This document shows positions 48,762 to 58,634 of a stretch of 64,000 bases of DNA, one piece after another; the stretch's first letter is position 1; each line of letters starts with the position of its first letter. The translations under genes and the position numbers were made by a program. The stretch comes from Acinetobacter guillouiae CIP 63.46 (GTDB lineage Bacteria; Pseudomonadota; Gammaproteobacteria; Pseudomonadales; Moraxellaceae): positions 1 to 64,000 of the forward strand of contig NZ_KB849284.1 in the NCBI RefSeq assembly GCF_000368145.1. Direction: 5' to 3'. Under the pieces are notes generated by a model. The model was not told where the DNA came from, ran no database searches, and saw only the letters and a list, made by a program, of their open reading frames with translations.

Positions 48762-50225
48762 ATGTCCATTTTTATTCGTATTTGGTTCTTCTTTGGATTG
48801 ATCATCTTGCTGGGTTTATGGTTTATGTCTTATACCTTCAATCAACAAGTAAAGCCCAATGTACGACAGGTCGTAGAAGATACCCTTGCGGAAAATGCCA
48901 ATATTATCGCGATGTTAGTGGCTGAAGATGTCTATGAAAATAAAGTCAGTACCATTCAGTTTGATGAAAAAATTCAAAAAGCGCTGAATCGAAAACTCAA
49001 TGCCACGATCTGGAAACATAATAAAAATGAGATCAATCAACAAATCTATATTACCGACAACAAAGGTATCGTCATTTATGACTCACAAGGTATCGCTACA
49101 GGACAAGATTACTCACGATGGAATGATATTTACCTGACCTTAAAGGGAAAATACGGCGTTCGCTCTACACGCAGTTATGAAAAGGACAGCAATAGCAGCA
49201 CTATGTTTATTGCAGCGCCAATCTATTATCAAGTTGGTCAACAACAGCAATTGATTGGCGTTGTCAGTATTGGAAAGCCCAATATTTCAGTACAACCTTA
49301 TATTCAGCGTGCTGAAAATCAGCTGATCCGACAAGCCGCTTGGATTACATTACTCAGTCTGTTTCTTGCCAGTTTGGTGGCCTATTGGCTAAAACACAGT
49401 ATTGACCGTGTCCGTAAATACGCGCAGGCACTTGCACCTGTCAATCAAACCCCCTATTTTCGTTCGGCAAAAGAACTCAATCAAGTTGCTCAAGCAGTTG
49501 AAAATATGCGAGAAAAACTCGAAGATCGTGCTTATGTGGAACACTATGTCAATACACTGACCCATGAACTCAAAAGTCCGCTTACCGCAATTCAAGCCAG
49601 TGCAGAACTACTCAAAGAAGATTTACCACTAAATGATCAACAACAATTTGCCACGCATATTCATGAACAAAGCCAGCGCTTACGTAGCCTGATTGATCGA
49701 ATGCTCTTATTGACTCGTCTGGAAAAATCTAAACATCAAATTGAAATGCAAGATTTCAATTTATCTGAACTGATTCAACAGACTTTAGACCAGCATGCCA
49801 GTCAAATTCAAGCCAAAAAAATCCAGTGTTTACTGGATATTGAAGCCAATTGTATGCTTCGTGCAGATCGATTTTGGATTCAACAAACCCTTGCCAATAT
49901 TTTAGATAATGCGCTGGATTTTTCCACAGATTCAGCAAAAATCCTGATTCGGCTTCATCGTCAAACACACCAGCAGATAGAATTACAGGTTTTTAATGAG
50001 GGCGAATGGATTCCAGATTATGCACTCACGCAAGTGTTTGATACTTATTTTTCCTTGCCTCGTCCGATTAGCCAACAACGCAGTTCTGGTATTGGACTGA
50101 GCATTGTTAAACAAGTCATTGAACAACACCATGGACAGATTCACATTGGCAATATTCAAGGAAATGAAATCACCATCTTACAACCCCACCAAAAGGGTGT
50201 ATTGGTAAAAATTCAATTGCCTTAG
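48762..50225 (+). CDS. creC: sensor histidine kinase CreC
   Basis: A 487-residue sensor kinase. Membrane helix 1 is at about 8-24, a periplasmic sensor domain follows (about 30-185), and helix 2 at about 190-208. The H-box is LTHELKSPLTAIQAS with His268; N-, D- and G-boxes follow (NILDNALDFS, SSGIGLSIVKQVI). It phosphorylates CreB. Translationally coupled to creB. Confidence 0.92.
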   Translation: MSIFIRIWFFFGLIILLGLWFMSYTFNQQVKPNVRQVVEDTLAENANIIAMLVAEDVYENKVSTIQFDEKIQKALNRKLNATIWKHNKNEINQQIYITDNKGIVIYDSQGIATGQDYSRWNDIYLTLKGKYGVRSTRSYEKDSNSSTMFIAAPIYYQVGQQQQLIGVVSIGKPNISVQPYIQRAENQLIRQAAWITLLSLFLASLVAYWLKHSIDRVRKYAQALAPVNQTPYFRSAKELNQVAQAVENMREKLEDRAYVEHYVNTLTHELKSPLTAIQASAELLKEDLPLNDQQQFATHIHEQSQRLRSLIDRMLLLTRLEKSKHQIEMQDFNLSELIQQTLDQHASQIQAKKIQCLLDIEANCMLRADRFWIQQTLANILDNALDFSTDSAKILIRLHRQTHQQIELQVFNEGEWIPDYALTQVFDTYFSLPRPISQQRSSGIGLSIVKQVIEQHHGQIHIGNIQGNEITILQPHQKGVLVKIQLP

Positions 50226-50236
50226 CACGACCAAAC

Positions 50237-50252
50237 TTCACTTAAAATTCAT
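50237..50252 (+). promoter_or_regulatory. cre tag upstream of creD
   Basis: TTCAC-TTAAAA-TTCAT lies 87 bases before creD. It matches the CreB tag in 9 of 10 fixed positions, and 14 of 16 bases agree with the creB-upstream copy. This supports CreB control of creD. Confidence 0.78.
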
Positions 50253-50338
50253 ATAAAAAACTGATACGCCTCAAACAAAGCACATTGCTGTTTCGCACAC
50301 TCAACACTGACAACAAACAACGGCGAAGGAAAACAGTG

Positions 50339-51751
50339 ATGCGATCCAACTTTATTACATTCAAAATTATTGCAATCGCAATTTTAGTTGCCTTATTTTG
50401 GATAGGCTTACTCTTTATTACCAGTCTGGTCTCAGAACGACAAGATTATCAACGGGCATTTCTGAAAGAAATTGCACAAAACAATATTAGCCCTCAAACC
50501 GTGATTTCACCGTATATCCGTGTGCCCTACAATGAGCAAAAAAACTGCCTCGATGAAAAGAAGGTGGCCTATTTGTGTACTGAGGAACAATGGCTATATA
50601 TCAGTGCTGACAGCACGCAATGGTCATCCAACTTTAATGTTTCTGACAACACTTATAAACGCACCATCTATCGAGCAATTAGCTACACCGCAAATCTCAT
50701 GGCCAAAGGCGTATTCCAAAAACCAACACTTGAAAAGAAAGATTACCAATGGGACCGAGCTGAAATTATCTTCCCTGTACATGATCCTCGCGGCTTAGAT
50801 ACCCAACCGAACTTAAACATGCTCAATAAAAGTTATGCTTTTGAAATGAGTGCTCAAGGCAGTAACAGTTCTGGTTTTGACTTTATGTATGTTTCTGCAA
50901 AAAAGTATCCTGAATTAATCAATGCCATTCAAAATGGTTTCACTTTTGATTTAACCGCCAATATTACGGGTCTGGGAAAATTCACCCTGATCCCAACCAG
51001 TCGTAGTGTCACTTATCAGGCCAAAGGCAATTGGGCGGATACCAAATATTCAGGACAAAACTTACCCTTTGCAAAAACCAGTACACCGCAACAATTCACC
51101 GCACAATGGAAAAATATTGCTCTAGGTCATCAAAACATCAGTAAATTGATTGATTGCGACAACAATGAGTGTATTCGCCAGTTTAGTAATGGCTATTTTG
51201 CACAAGAGCCGGCTTATATGGGTGAACCTAGTCAAAGTATTGGTTTATCAACAGAATTCCTAGAATCAGTCAATGTCTATACACAAACAGATCGTGCGAT
51301 TAAATACGGTATCGTGATTATCATCATCACCTTTGCTTGTTTCTTTCTCTTCGAAGTGCTTAAAAGCTTACGGATTCACCCCATTCAATATTCTTTGGTG
51401 GCGATGGCTCAAGTGGTGTTCTTTGTTTTACTGCTTTCGATCAGTGAATACTATGCCTTTGCATGGGCTTATTTCGTTGCTGGAATTGCCTGTGTCGGGC
51501 TAATGAGCTGGTACTTATACTATGTGATGAAAGGTTTTAAAGCCGCTGGCCTATTCAGCATCATCCTGAGTTCACTTTATGCCGTGATGTATATGCTATT
51601 GCAATCTTCAGGCAAAACCTTCCTGATCGGCTCTATCATTTCATTTGTTTTACTTGCTGTAATGATGTTTATTACACGGCATATCGACTGGTATCAAATC
51701 AACAATAAGCCTGAGCAAAAACTCAAATCCTATACGCCTCCGCAAGCTTGA
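50339..51751 (+). CDS. creD: inner-membrane protein CreD
   Basis: A 470-residue protein with one N-terminal membrane helix, a large periplasmic beta-rich domain, and about five C-terminal helices (from residue 310). FNGFDF-like NSSGFDFMYVSAKKYP and GQNLPFAKTSTPQQFTAQW are CreD signatures. I start at the ATG at 50339 because AGGA lies 8 bases upstream. CreD is the main CreBC-regulon product; in Aeromonas and Pseudomonas its level is linked to beta-lactam response. The role in the cell is otherwise unclear. Confidence 0.92.
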   Translation: MRSNFITFKIIAIAILVALFWIGLLFITSLVSERQDYQRAFLKEIAQNNISPQTVISPYIRVPYNEQKNCLDEKKVAYLCTEEQWLYISADSTQWSSNFNVSDNTYKRTIYRAISYTANLMAKGVFQKPTLEKKDYQWDRAEIIFPVHDPRGLDTQPNLNMLNKSYAFEMSAQGSNSSGFDFMYVSAKKYPELINAIQNGFTFDLTANITGLGKFTLIPTSRSVTYQAKGNWADTKYSGQNLPFAKTSTPQQFTAQWKNIALGHQNISKLIDCDNNECIRQFSNGYFAQEPAYMGEPSQSIGLSTEFLESVNVYTQTDRAIKYGIVIIIITFACFFLFEVLKSLRIHPIQYSLVAMAQVVFFVLLLSISEYYAFAWAYFVAGIACVGLMSWYLYYVMKGFKAAGLFSIILSSLYAVMYMLLQSSGKTFLIGSIISFVLLAVMMFITRHIDWYQINNKPEQKLKSYTPPQA

Positions 51752-51820
51752 TAACGGCACAGTGAATAGCTCAAAGCGATTCACTGGCTTAAAAATAGAT
51801 TCTAAATAATAGGTATTTCA

Positions 51821-52045
51821 ATGAATATTTCCATACCACAGGAGCAGCAACACTTTAAGCAGTTGCAACAACTTTGTCCTCTGCAATGTTCGATTGCATT
51901 TTGTTTAAATCAGTTACGTGATGCGCAGATTCAATTTTTAAATTTAGGCAATTTCATTATTTGCCCAGAATATAACTGTTTGATTATTTTTAAGTATAAA
52001 ATCCTCATTCGTATAGATAGATTCACCAACAAGCAACAAAGTTAA
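51821..52045 (+). CDS. small hypothetical protein
   Basis: A 74-residue frame with ATG and AGG 7 bases upstream, with three Cys (CPLQC, FIICPE) and Leu/Ile-rich. It lies between creD and ridA on the same strand, and codon use does not look unusual. No homologue recognised; it could be chance. Confidence 0.4.
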   Translation: MNISIPQEQQHFKQLQQLCPLQCSIAFCLNQLRDAQIQFLNLGNFIICPEYNCLIIFKYKILIRIDRFTNKQQS

Positions 52046-52104
52046 TTTGCAGATTGTAAATGATGACGTAAAATTTAAAACATAAACAAACTTTGAGAAT
52101 GATC

Positions 52105-52461
52105 ATGACTGTACAACGTTTGCACGTAGAAAAACGCTTTTCCGAAATTGCAATTTCGGGAAATTTAGTTCACTTGGCGGGTCAATTGGCTACGGATTTA
52201 AGTTTGGATATCAAAGGGCAAACTCAACAGACCTTAGATATCATTGATCGTTTTCTTGCAGATGCGGGCACAGATAAAAAGCACATTATGTCTGTGATGA
52301 TTTTTTTAAAAGACATCGAAAAAGATTATGCAGGAATGAACGAAATCTGGGATGCATGGTGTTCAGATATGCAAGCTCTGCCGAGAACTTGTGTAGAAGC
52401 AAAGCTTTATCGACCTGATGTTTTAGTTGAAATGACGGTTGTTGCGGTCAAACCAGAATAA
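52105..52461 (+). CDS. RidA family protein
   Basis: A 118-residue protein of the YjgF/YER057c/RidA family, which hydrolyses reactive enamine/imine intermediates. HLAGQLATDLSLD and LPRTCVEAKLYRPDVLVEM carry the family core, and Arg in LPRTC is the conserved ligand-binding residue. I start at ATG 52105, with GAGA 6 bases upstream. Ends at a palindromic terminator. Confidence 0.88.
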   Translation: MTVQRLHVEKRFSEIAISGNLVHLAGQLATDLSLDIKGQTQQTLDIIDRFLADAGTDKKHIMSVMIFLKDIEKDYAGMNEIWDAWCSDMQALPRTCVEAKLYRPDVLVEMTVVAVKPE

Positions 52462-52487
52462 GCTCAATACTAAATTTTGAATGAACT

Positions 52488-52517
52488 AAAAAATGCATGT
52501 TTAAACATGCATTTTTT
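52488..52517. terminator. bidirectional terminator between ridA and the DUF2726 gene
   Basis: A perfect 30-base palindrome (arms AAAAAATGCATGTTT / AAACATGCATTTTTT) with T6 at each end, between convergent genes. Confidence 0.85.
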
Positions 52518-52519
52518 GC

Positions 52520-53044
52520 TTAGCTATATGCGCGATTTGAGTACAGATCAAACTTCCCCAGTACATGTTCCTCCAACATTTGCGAATGGCTCATTTCTGA
52601 AAATTCTGTTAAAAAATCTTCTCGCAAATCCTGATACTCTGGAATCCCCATATAACGAATCACACGATAACCTGCCGACTGTAACAAGGCATCTTCATAG
52701 GTATTTTGATTCGAACGCTTAATCGCATTGATATCATCTAAAGCAATCACAGCTAAAACTTTATAATCTTTGTCCAGCACAACAAAGTCTGCAAACATTT
52801 GCTGATACTTACGACGTGTATGTAAATATTTTGTCGTTAACAAGGCATCAAAAGATACATGAGCCAAGATATTGGCTTCAGGTAAAATTTCTTTTAAACG
52901 CGTAAACGTAATTTGTTCATGTGAGTTAAATACTGCTCTTCTTCGTAAAGCACTATCTGCTTGTTGCTTATTTTTCAATCCTTTATAAGCAGCGGCAATC
53001 ACGACAGCAAGTAATATCAAACTCGCAACGATTATCATGTCCAT
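52520..53044 (-). CDS. DUF2726 domain protein, membrane-anchored
   Basis: A 174-residue protein. One N-terminal membrane helix (about 3-19) is followed by a DUF2726 domain (about 40-160; VSFDALLTTKYLHTRRKYQQMFADFVVLDKDYKVLAVIALDD), similar to a restriction-endonuclease-like fold in which the D-(x)n-E-x-K-like pattern may be present. The function is unknown. Confidence 0.82.
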   Translation of the reverse strand: MDMIIVASLILLAVVIAAAYKGLKNKQQADSALRRRAVFNSHEQITFTRLKEILPEANILAHVSFDALLTTKYLHTRRKYQQMFADFVVLDKDYKVLAVIALDDINAIKRSNQNTYEDALLQSAGYRVIRYMGIPEYQDLREDFLTEFSEMSHSQMLEEHVLGKFDLYSNRAYS

Positions 53045-53475
53045 TTTTCATTTCCTAATTCTTTATTATAATTTGGTCTACGACCAGTTCTTGTGTATCA
53101 AAGATACTATTTTTAATCAGTTCAATTTTGTAATATGCCAGACGCATTCTCATATTTGCTTTTTCAAAATACTCAAATAAATCACATTTTTAACTTATTT
53201 ATTGAACTATTATTTGTTTTATTCACTTGGTATTTCAACCAAATGAATTGAATTACACCTCATATATATCGCGTATTGAATGCGAATACAACTGAATTTA
53301 ATGAATCTTGCGTACTATTGTAGGACAATGATATTCGAGAATTGTGTGTTTTTAGTACACTAAAGTTTTCAACAGTTTACAGACACTTATCCACAGTTAG
53401 GTATTTTTATTATTCAATTGCTGATTTAAGAAAGGATGCTTAGGCATCCTTTCTTATTACTTTCTCAAACAGCAA
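53045..53475. other. intergenic region with one DnaA box and the ygiQ terminator
   Basis: About 430 bases, A/T-rich. It contains a consensus DnaA box TTATCCACA at 53387-53395, a 12-bp terminator-like stem at 53428-53455 (AAGAAAGGATGC / GCATCCTTTCTT) for the gene on the right, and the 14-mer ATTGAATGCGAATA (53275-53288) that also occurs at 4227-4240. No gene and no origin-like cluster was seen. Confidence 0.55.
53428..53455 (-). terminator. terminator of the ygiQ-like gene
   Basis: AAGAAAGGATGC / GCATCCTTTCTT, a perfect 12-bp stem with a TTAG loop, 20 bases after the stop on the reverse strand. Confidence 0.75.
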
Positions 53476-55881
53476 CTAAGCTCTGCTTTTTGGCTTAGAC
53501 TTTGCTTTGCCATTTCCAGAAAATGGTTTTTTATCACCTGTTTCGCGCGGTGGTAAACCTGTATGTTGTGTCAATATTTGACCACGCTCAGGACGCTTTT
53601 TGGTATTGGAAGGACGCGATTGAGTTTTCGCCTGTGAATTACGGCTATCCCCAGTACGCTTTTGCGAATCACCGTCAACAGTCGAATTTTTCTTACGCGC
53701 AGATTGGTATTGCCCTTCAGTTCCTTGCGGTTGATAAGTTGGAATCAGATGATGCTTAGAGTTACCAATCAAATCTACCCGGCCCATTTCACGTAATGCA
53801 TCACGTAGTAATGGCCAGTTGTTTGGATCATGGTAACGCAAGAAGGCTTTGTGTAAACGACGACGCTTTTCACCTTTTACAATATCCACACTTTCGGTAT
53901 AACGAGCCACTTTGGCCAACGGGTTTTTCCCCGTGTGATACATCGTGGTCGCTGTCGCCATTGGTGATGGATAAAAGGTTTGCACCTGATCGGCACGGAA
54001 ACCATTTTTCTTAAGCCAGATCGCAAGATTCATCATGTCATAATCCGTTGTTCCCGGATGTGCAGCAATAAAGTACGGGATTAAATACTGTTCTTTACCT
54101 GCTTCCTTACTAAAACGATCAAACATCTGTTTAAAGCGATCATAGGTCCCGATTCCCGGTTTCATCATCTTCGACAATGGACCTTTCTCGGTATGTTCTG
54201 GTGCAATTTTTAAATAACCGCCAACATGGTGTTGAACCAGTTCTTTGACATATTCAGGGTTCAATACCGCAAGGTCATAACGTAAGCCTGAACCAATCAG
54301 AATCTTTTTGATGCCTTTTAATGAACGTGCTTTGCGATAAAGTTGAGTAAGTGGTGCATGGTCGGTATGTAAATTTTGACATACACCTGGATACACACAA
54401 GAAGGTTTACGACAGTTCTTTTCAATCTCAGGATCTTTACACTGCAAGCGATACATGTTTGCAGTTGGACCACCTAAATCTGAGATGATGCCTGTAAAAC
54501 CTGGGGCTGTATCACGAATTTTTTCAACTTCACGTAAAATTGATTCTTCTGAACGGTTTTGAATAATACGACCTTCATGTTCGGTAATCGAACAGAATGT
54601 ACAACCACCAAAACAACCACGCATGATATTTACAGAGAATTTGATCATATCAAATGCAGGGAAACGCGCTTCACCATAAGCTGGATGTGGTAGACGCGCA
54701 TAAGGCAAGTCAAACACATAATCCATTTCTTCGGTGGTCAATGGAATTGGTGGTGCATTTAACCATACATCACGTTCACCATGCTTTTGTACCAATGCAC
54801 GAGCATTCCCCGGATTGGTTTCAAGATGCAAGATGCGGTTGGTATGTGCATAAAGTACAGGATCCGTTGCCACTTCTTCAAAAGCAGGCAAACGAATCAC
54901 AGCCAATTCACGCGGCGGTAATTTATGTTTAATTGCTTTAGATGTCGGCAATAAACGTACAATCTGGGTATTCTCATCCAGTTGATCACCTTCACGAACA
55001 ACAGGATTTGCCACCAATTCTTTTTGGAAATTTTGATATTGGGTTAAAGAATTTCCTTTGCCTTGTTCAATTTCACAACCATCTAAATCTTCAGTCATTA
55101 CATATGGATTGATGATTGGGTCAACACGACCAATCGCATCAACATCATTCGATGCAATTTCAACAAACTTGGCTTTAGAAACACGATTAATTTTATTGAC
55201 GATGAATGCCGTACCACGAACATCGGTGATTTCATGAATTTTTTCGCCTTTGGCAAGACGATGCATAACTTCAACAACAGACCGTTCACCATTGCCATAC
55301 ATCAATAAATCCGCTTTGGAATCCATCAGCACTGAACGACGAACTTTGTCTGACCAGTAATCATAATGTGCAATACGGCGTAATGATGCTTCGATACCGC
55401 CCAATAATACGGGTACATCAGGAAATGCTTCACGGCAACGCTGACAATATACAGTTGCTGCACGGTCAGGACGTTTATTGGGTAGATTATCTGGTGAATA
55501 TGCATCATCAGAACGGATTTTACGGTCAGCCGTATAGCGGTTGATCATAGAATCCATATTACCCGCGGTCACACCCCATGCAATATTCGGTTTGCCTAAT
55601 ACTTTAAATGCTTCGGCAGAAGTCCAATCTGGTTGTGCAATAATCCCGACACGAAAACCCTGTGCTTCAAGCGTTCGGCCAATAATTCCTGAACAGAACG
55701 ATGGATGATCGATATAAGCGTCACCACATACCAGAATAAAGTCACAACTATCCCAACCGAGTTGATCCATCTCCTCACGTGACATTGGCAAAAATGGTGC
55801 TGGTTCAAAGCACGATGCCCAATATTTGTCATAATCAAACAACGCAGTAGGCGCTGTCTGAGCAGTATAAGCGGTCGACAT
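53476..55881 (-). CDS. ygiQ: YgiQ family radical SAM protein
   Basis: An 801-residue protein. The radical-SAM cluster motif is CFGGCTFCS at about residues 385-393, and a B12/unknown N-terminal YgiQ domain precedes it (about 20-330). Cys-rich [19 protein letters not shown] follows at about 450-470. The C-terminal 100 residues are basic and low-complexity (Gln/Ser/Lys/Arg), probably RNA- or membrane-interacting. Widespread and conserved, but the reaction is still undefined. Confidence 0.94.
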   Translation of the reverse strand: MSTAYTAQTAPTALFDYDKYWASCFEPAPFLPMSREEMDQLGWDSCDFILVCGDAYIDHPSFCSGIIGRTLEAQGFRVGIIAQPDWTSAEAFKVLGKPNIAWGVTAGNMDSMINRYTADRKIRSDDAYSPDNLPNKRPDRAATVYCQRCREAFPDVPVLLGGIEASLRRIAHYDYWSDKVRRSVLMDSKADLLMYGNGERSVVEVMHRLAKGEKIHEITDVRGTAFIVNKINRVSKAKFVEIASNDVDAIGRVDPIINPYVMTEDLDGCEIEQGKGNSLTQYQNFQKELVANPVVREGDQLDENTQIVRLLPTSKAIKHKLPPRELAVIRLPAFEEVATDPVLYAHTNRILHLETNPGNARALVQKHGERDVWLNAPPIPLTTEEMDYVFDLPYARLPHPAYGEARFPAFDMIKFSVNIMRGCFGGCTFCSITEHEGRIIQNRSEESILREVEKIRDTAPGFTGIISDLGGPTANMYRLQCKDPEIEKNCRKPSCVYPGVCQNLHTDHAPLTQLYRKARSLKGIKKILIGSGLRYDLAVLNPEYVKELVQHHVGGYLKIAPEHTEKGPLSKMMKPGIGTYDRFKQMFDRFSKEAGKEQYLIPYFIAAHPGTTDYDMMNLAIWLKKNGFRADQVQTFYPSPMATATTMYHTGKNPLAKVARYTESVDIVKGEKRRRLHKAFLRYHDPNNWPLLRDALREMGRVDLIGNSKHHLIPTYQPQGTEGQYQSARKKNSTVDGDSQKRTGDSRNSQAKTQSRPSNTKKRPERGQILTQHTGLPPRETGDKKPFSGNGKAKSKPKSRA

Positions 55882-56147
55882 GGTGAGTTTCTCGATTGGC
55901 AGTTGGCGATCGGGAGAGATCTAAAATGAAAGTTGATCATTTTACCATGAATTTTACTCATGTTGTTTGATTAAAAAGTAAACATTTCTTCTTATCTTCT
56001 ATTTAGTCTGTTATTGATAGCTTTTTAAGATGTTAAAGATATTCGTCATCCGTTATAAAAGGAAAATTTACCTATCATGATGGATCGTTTAAAAGCGCAG
56101 CGAAATTGAATAGAAAAGCTTATTTAACGCTATTTAGATGCAGCAGC

Positions 56148-57368
56148 TCATACTTTTACCTGATCTTTATGAAGTGTTTGATTTAGTTTTAAAGCCACCA
56201 AGAGCCCGATACAAAGTACACAAGTCATCGTAACTGTTAGGCCAAACCATCCATATTTTTCCCAGACTAAACCACTACTGCTGCCCAAGAAACTTGAACC
56301 AAGATAATAACAAAATAGATAAAGCGAAGAACCGACAGCGCGATACTGTAAGGATTGTACCGATACCCAACTGCTTGATGTGGAATGGGCGGCAAAAAAT
56401 GAGAAAGTAAAAATCAATAGGCCAATCAAAATCACCCATAGTGATGGAATCAGCATAATCCATAAACCCAAAATCATGCTTGAGAACATCACAATCAGCA
56501 CTTTACCTCGTCCAAATTGACGACTCCAACTGGCTGCACGAGGCGAACTATAAATTCCAGATAAATAGGCTATCGAAATTAAACCAATCCAAGTTTGTGA
56601 CAATTCAAAAGGTTTTTCTAACAGATGATAGCTCATGTAATTAAACACGGTCACAAAGCATCCCATCAGAATAAAACCTTCGACAAACAATAGTCTGAGC
56701 TTTGGGTCAGAAAGATTTTTCTTAAAGGACTCGATAAAACGTGTGAATTGAATGGGATAAGATTTAAAGTGTTTAGAGGCAGGTAAGGCTATGTAAAATG
56801 TAATCGCGATCAATAAATTAAGTAGACCAATAATCATCGTCGCAGTTTGCCAAGAGATATAATCCAGCAATACCCCTGCAATCAAACGCCCGCCCATTCC
56901 CCCTATTGCTGTCCCTGAAATATACAGTCCCATGGCAAAGCCAACATCCTTTTGTGCAATTTCTTCACCGATATAGGTCATTGCGACAGAAGCAACACCA
57001 CTGACAGCCAAGCCAATCATCATGCGTGTTGCAAGAAATATTTCCCAATACGGTAAAAACGAACTTAGCAATAATAAGCTTGCGGTGGAAAATAAGGAAA
57101 TGGCCATGATCTGCTTGCGACCATAACGATCTGAAATCAGTCCTGCAAAAAGAAGCCCTAAAGCTAAGGCAATGGTGGAAAATGAAAGCGGGAAACTGCT
57201 ATGGGTTGGCGTAACATGAAAAAAACTTGCCAAAAACGGCATCATCGGCTGAACACAGTACAATGATGAAAATACAGCAAAGCCAGCTAAAAACAATGAA
57301 AGTAAAATTGCGATAAAAGGCCGAGTGCCATACTCAATATAAGCTGTAGATTCAGGTGCTTCAGACAT
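56148..57368 (-). CDS. MFS transporter (YnfM-like, DHA family)
   Basis: A 406-residue transporter with twelve membrane helices. The A-motif region LLFAGLISDRYGRKQIM in loop 2-3 and ATRMMIGLAVSGVASVAMTYIGEEI in helix 4 are typical of the YnfM/drug-exporter group. It has its own transcription unit; the substrate is unknown. Confidence 0.88.
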   Translation of the reverse strand: MSEAPESTAYIEYGTRPFIAILLSLFLAGFAVFSSLYCVQPMMPFLASFFHVTPTHSSFPLSFSTIALALGLLFAGLISDRYGRKQIMAISLFSTASLLLLSSFLPYWEIFLATRMMIGLAVSGVASVAMTYIGEEIAQKDVGFAMGLYISGTAIGGMGGRLIAGVLLDYISWQTATMIIGLLNLLIAITFYIALPASKHFKSYPIQFTRFIESFKKNLSDPKLRLLFVEGFILMGCFVTVFNYMSYHLLEKPFELSQTWIGLISIAYLSGIYSSPRAASWSRQFGRGKVLIVMFSSMILGLWIMLIPSLWVILIGLLIFTFSFFAAHSTSSSWVSVQSLQYRAVGSSLYLFCYYLGSSFLGSSSGLVWEKYGWFGLTVTMTCVLCIGLLVALKLNQTLHKDQVKV

Positions 57369-57602
57369 AATTATTCCTCATGTCCGTTCAGTATACGCCT
57401 ATTTTTAACTCTTGATAAAAGCTAAAGTTTTATTACAGACAATGCCTTGATGATTCAAGTAAGATATAGATTTTAAATATTTGATTTAGAATAAAATTAC
57501 ATGAGTAAATGCAGAAATCAGAAAATAAAAAAGAGCATATTTTTAATACACTCTTCTCGTAATTTTTCAATATATTGAAGTTAAATTTAACTAGCAAGAA
57601 TC

Positions 57603-58256
57603 TTAAACTTTTCGTTTTTCAATATTTAGTGCATTGATTGCGAGTACCGCTTGAGTACGGTTCTGTACACCTAATTTACGGAAAATTGCCGTCACATGCG
57701 CTTTAATAGTCGCTTCCGAAACATCAAGTTCATAAGCAATTTGCTTATTCAATAAACCTTCTGCAACCATCATCAATACACGGAACTGTTGTGGTGTTAA
57801 CGATTGAATACGTTCAGCTAAAGCTGTTTCATCTGCGGCACGCGGGTCAAAATTCATATTCGCTGCGGGTAAGTTTGGCGGTAACCAAATATCACCATCC
57901 AGCACTTGGCGAATTGCTTCCCCAATATGGCTTGGATGCGCAGATTTAGGAATATAGCCCATTGCGCCATGTGCAATTGCACGTTGAATAATGGACGCAT
58001 CTTCGTGAGCAGACACCACAATAATAGGAAGTGCAGGATACTGTGCACGAACATGTACCAATGCAGAGAAACCCGATGCGCCTGGCAGATTTAAATCCAA
58101 CAAGACGAGATCTGGTTCTGGACCATTTTCCAAACGCTCATAAAATTCATTAACAGCCGCAGTTTCACTAATTTGAGCCTGTGGCAAACTATAACGAACC
58201 GCCTGAATTAACGCATGGCGAAACAGTGGATGATCATCAACGATTAAAATATTCAT
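57603..58256 (-). CDS. NarL/FixJ-type response regulator (LuxR HTH)
   Basis: A 217-residue regulator. Receiver residues DD at 7-8, Asp54 in VLLDLNLPG (phosphorylation), Lys near 103 (IPKSAH). The C-terminal LuxR helix-turn-helix is at about 150-210 (LTPQQFRVLMMVAEGLLNKQIAYELDVSEATIKAHVTAIFRKL). No histidine kinase lies nearby, so it is an orphan in this window. It is divergent from the sulfone gene msuE and might regulate it. Confidence 0.92.
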   Translation of the reverse strand: MNILIVDDHPLFRHALIQAVRYSLPQAQISETAAVNEFYERLENGPEPDLVLLDLNLPGASGFSALVHVRAQYPALPIIVVSAHEDASIIQRAIAHGAMGYIPKSAHPSHIGEAIRQVLDGDIWLPPNLPAANMNFDPRAADETALAERIQSLTPQQFRVLMMVAEGLLNKQIAYELDVSEATIKAHVTAIFRKLGVQNRTQAVLAINALNIEKRKV

Positions 58257-58634
58257 AAGCGAAGCGAGAGATCTCTAGCGCAGTTATTTCATTCTAACCG
58301 CACTATTGCTATTTAGGATACGTAAATATTAACGAATTTTTGAATAATTTGTCGGCTTTAATTAAAATTCCCTACAATCTTTAGGTCATTTATCGAAATT
58401 AAGATTTGAATATCACTTTTAAATATAAAATAAACAGTTAAAAATGAATTACTTATTCATTTTAAGAATATTATTTAACTTCAAATACTTAAAAGACGAA
58501 ATCGTGCATTATTCAAAGGCTTTGTGGTTTATCTTAAAAACAGATAACCAATCTGTTTTTCATTATTTTACACTGCTTCGTCAAATATAGATTAATGAAT
58601 GGCATTCCGAGATTCAATTTATTAGGTTGCCAAC
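58257..58634. promoter_or_regulatory. divergent regulatory region with leader hairpin
   Basis: About 380 bases, A/T-rich. It holds no protein gene. A perfect terminator-like hairpin lies at 58536-58560 (separate entry). No clear sigma54 box of the GG-N10-GC type was found upstream of msuE. Confidence 0.5.
58536..58560. terminator. terminator-like hairpin in the msuE leader
   Basis: AAAAACAGAT / ATCTGTTTTT, a 10-bp stem with a 5-base loop and T5 on each strand, 75 bases before the msuE start and 280 bases from the divergent regulator. There is no upstream gene to end, so it may be an attenuator or the end of a short leader transcript. Confidence 0.5.

Noticed and set aside
53387-53395. Possible replication origin at the DnaA box
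   Set aside because: Only one box is present, with no cluster, no A/T 13-mers and no dnaA or gidA neighbour.
58257-58634. Sigma54 promoter upstream of msuE, as for sfn genes in Pseudomonas
   Set aside because: No GG-N10-GC element with the expected flanks was found on the forward strand.
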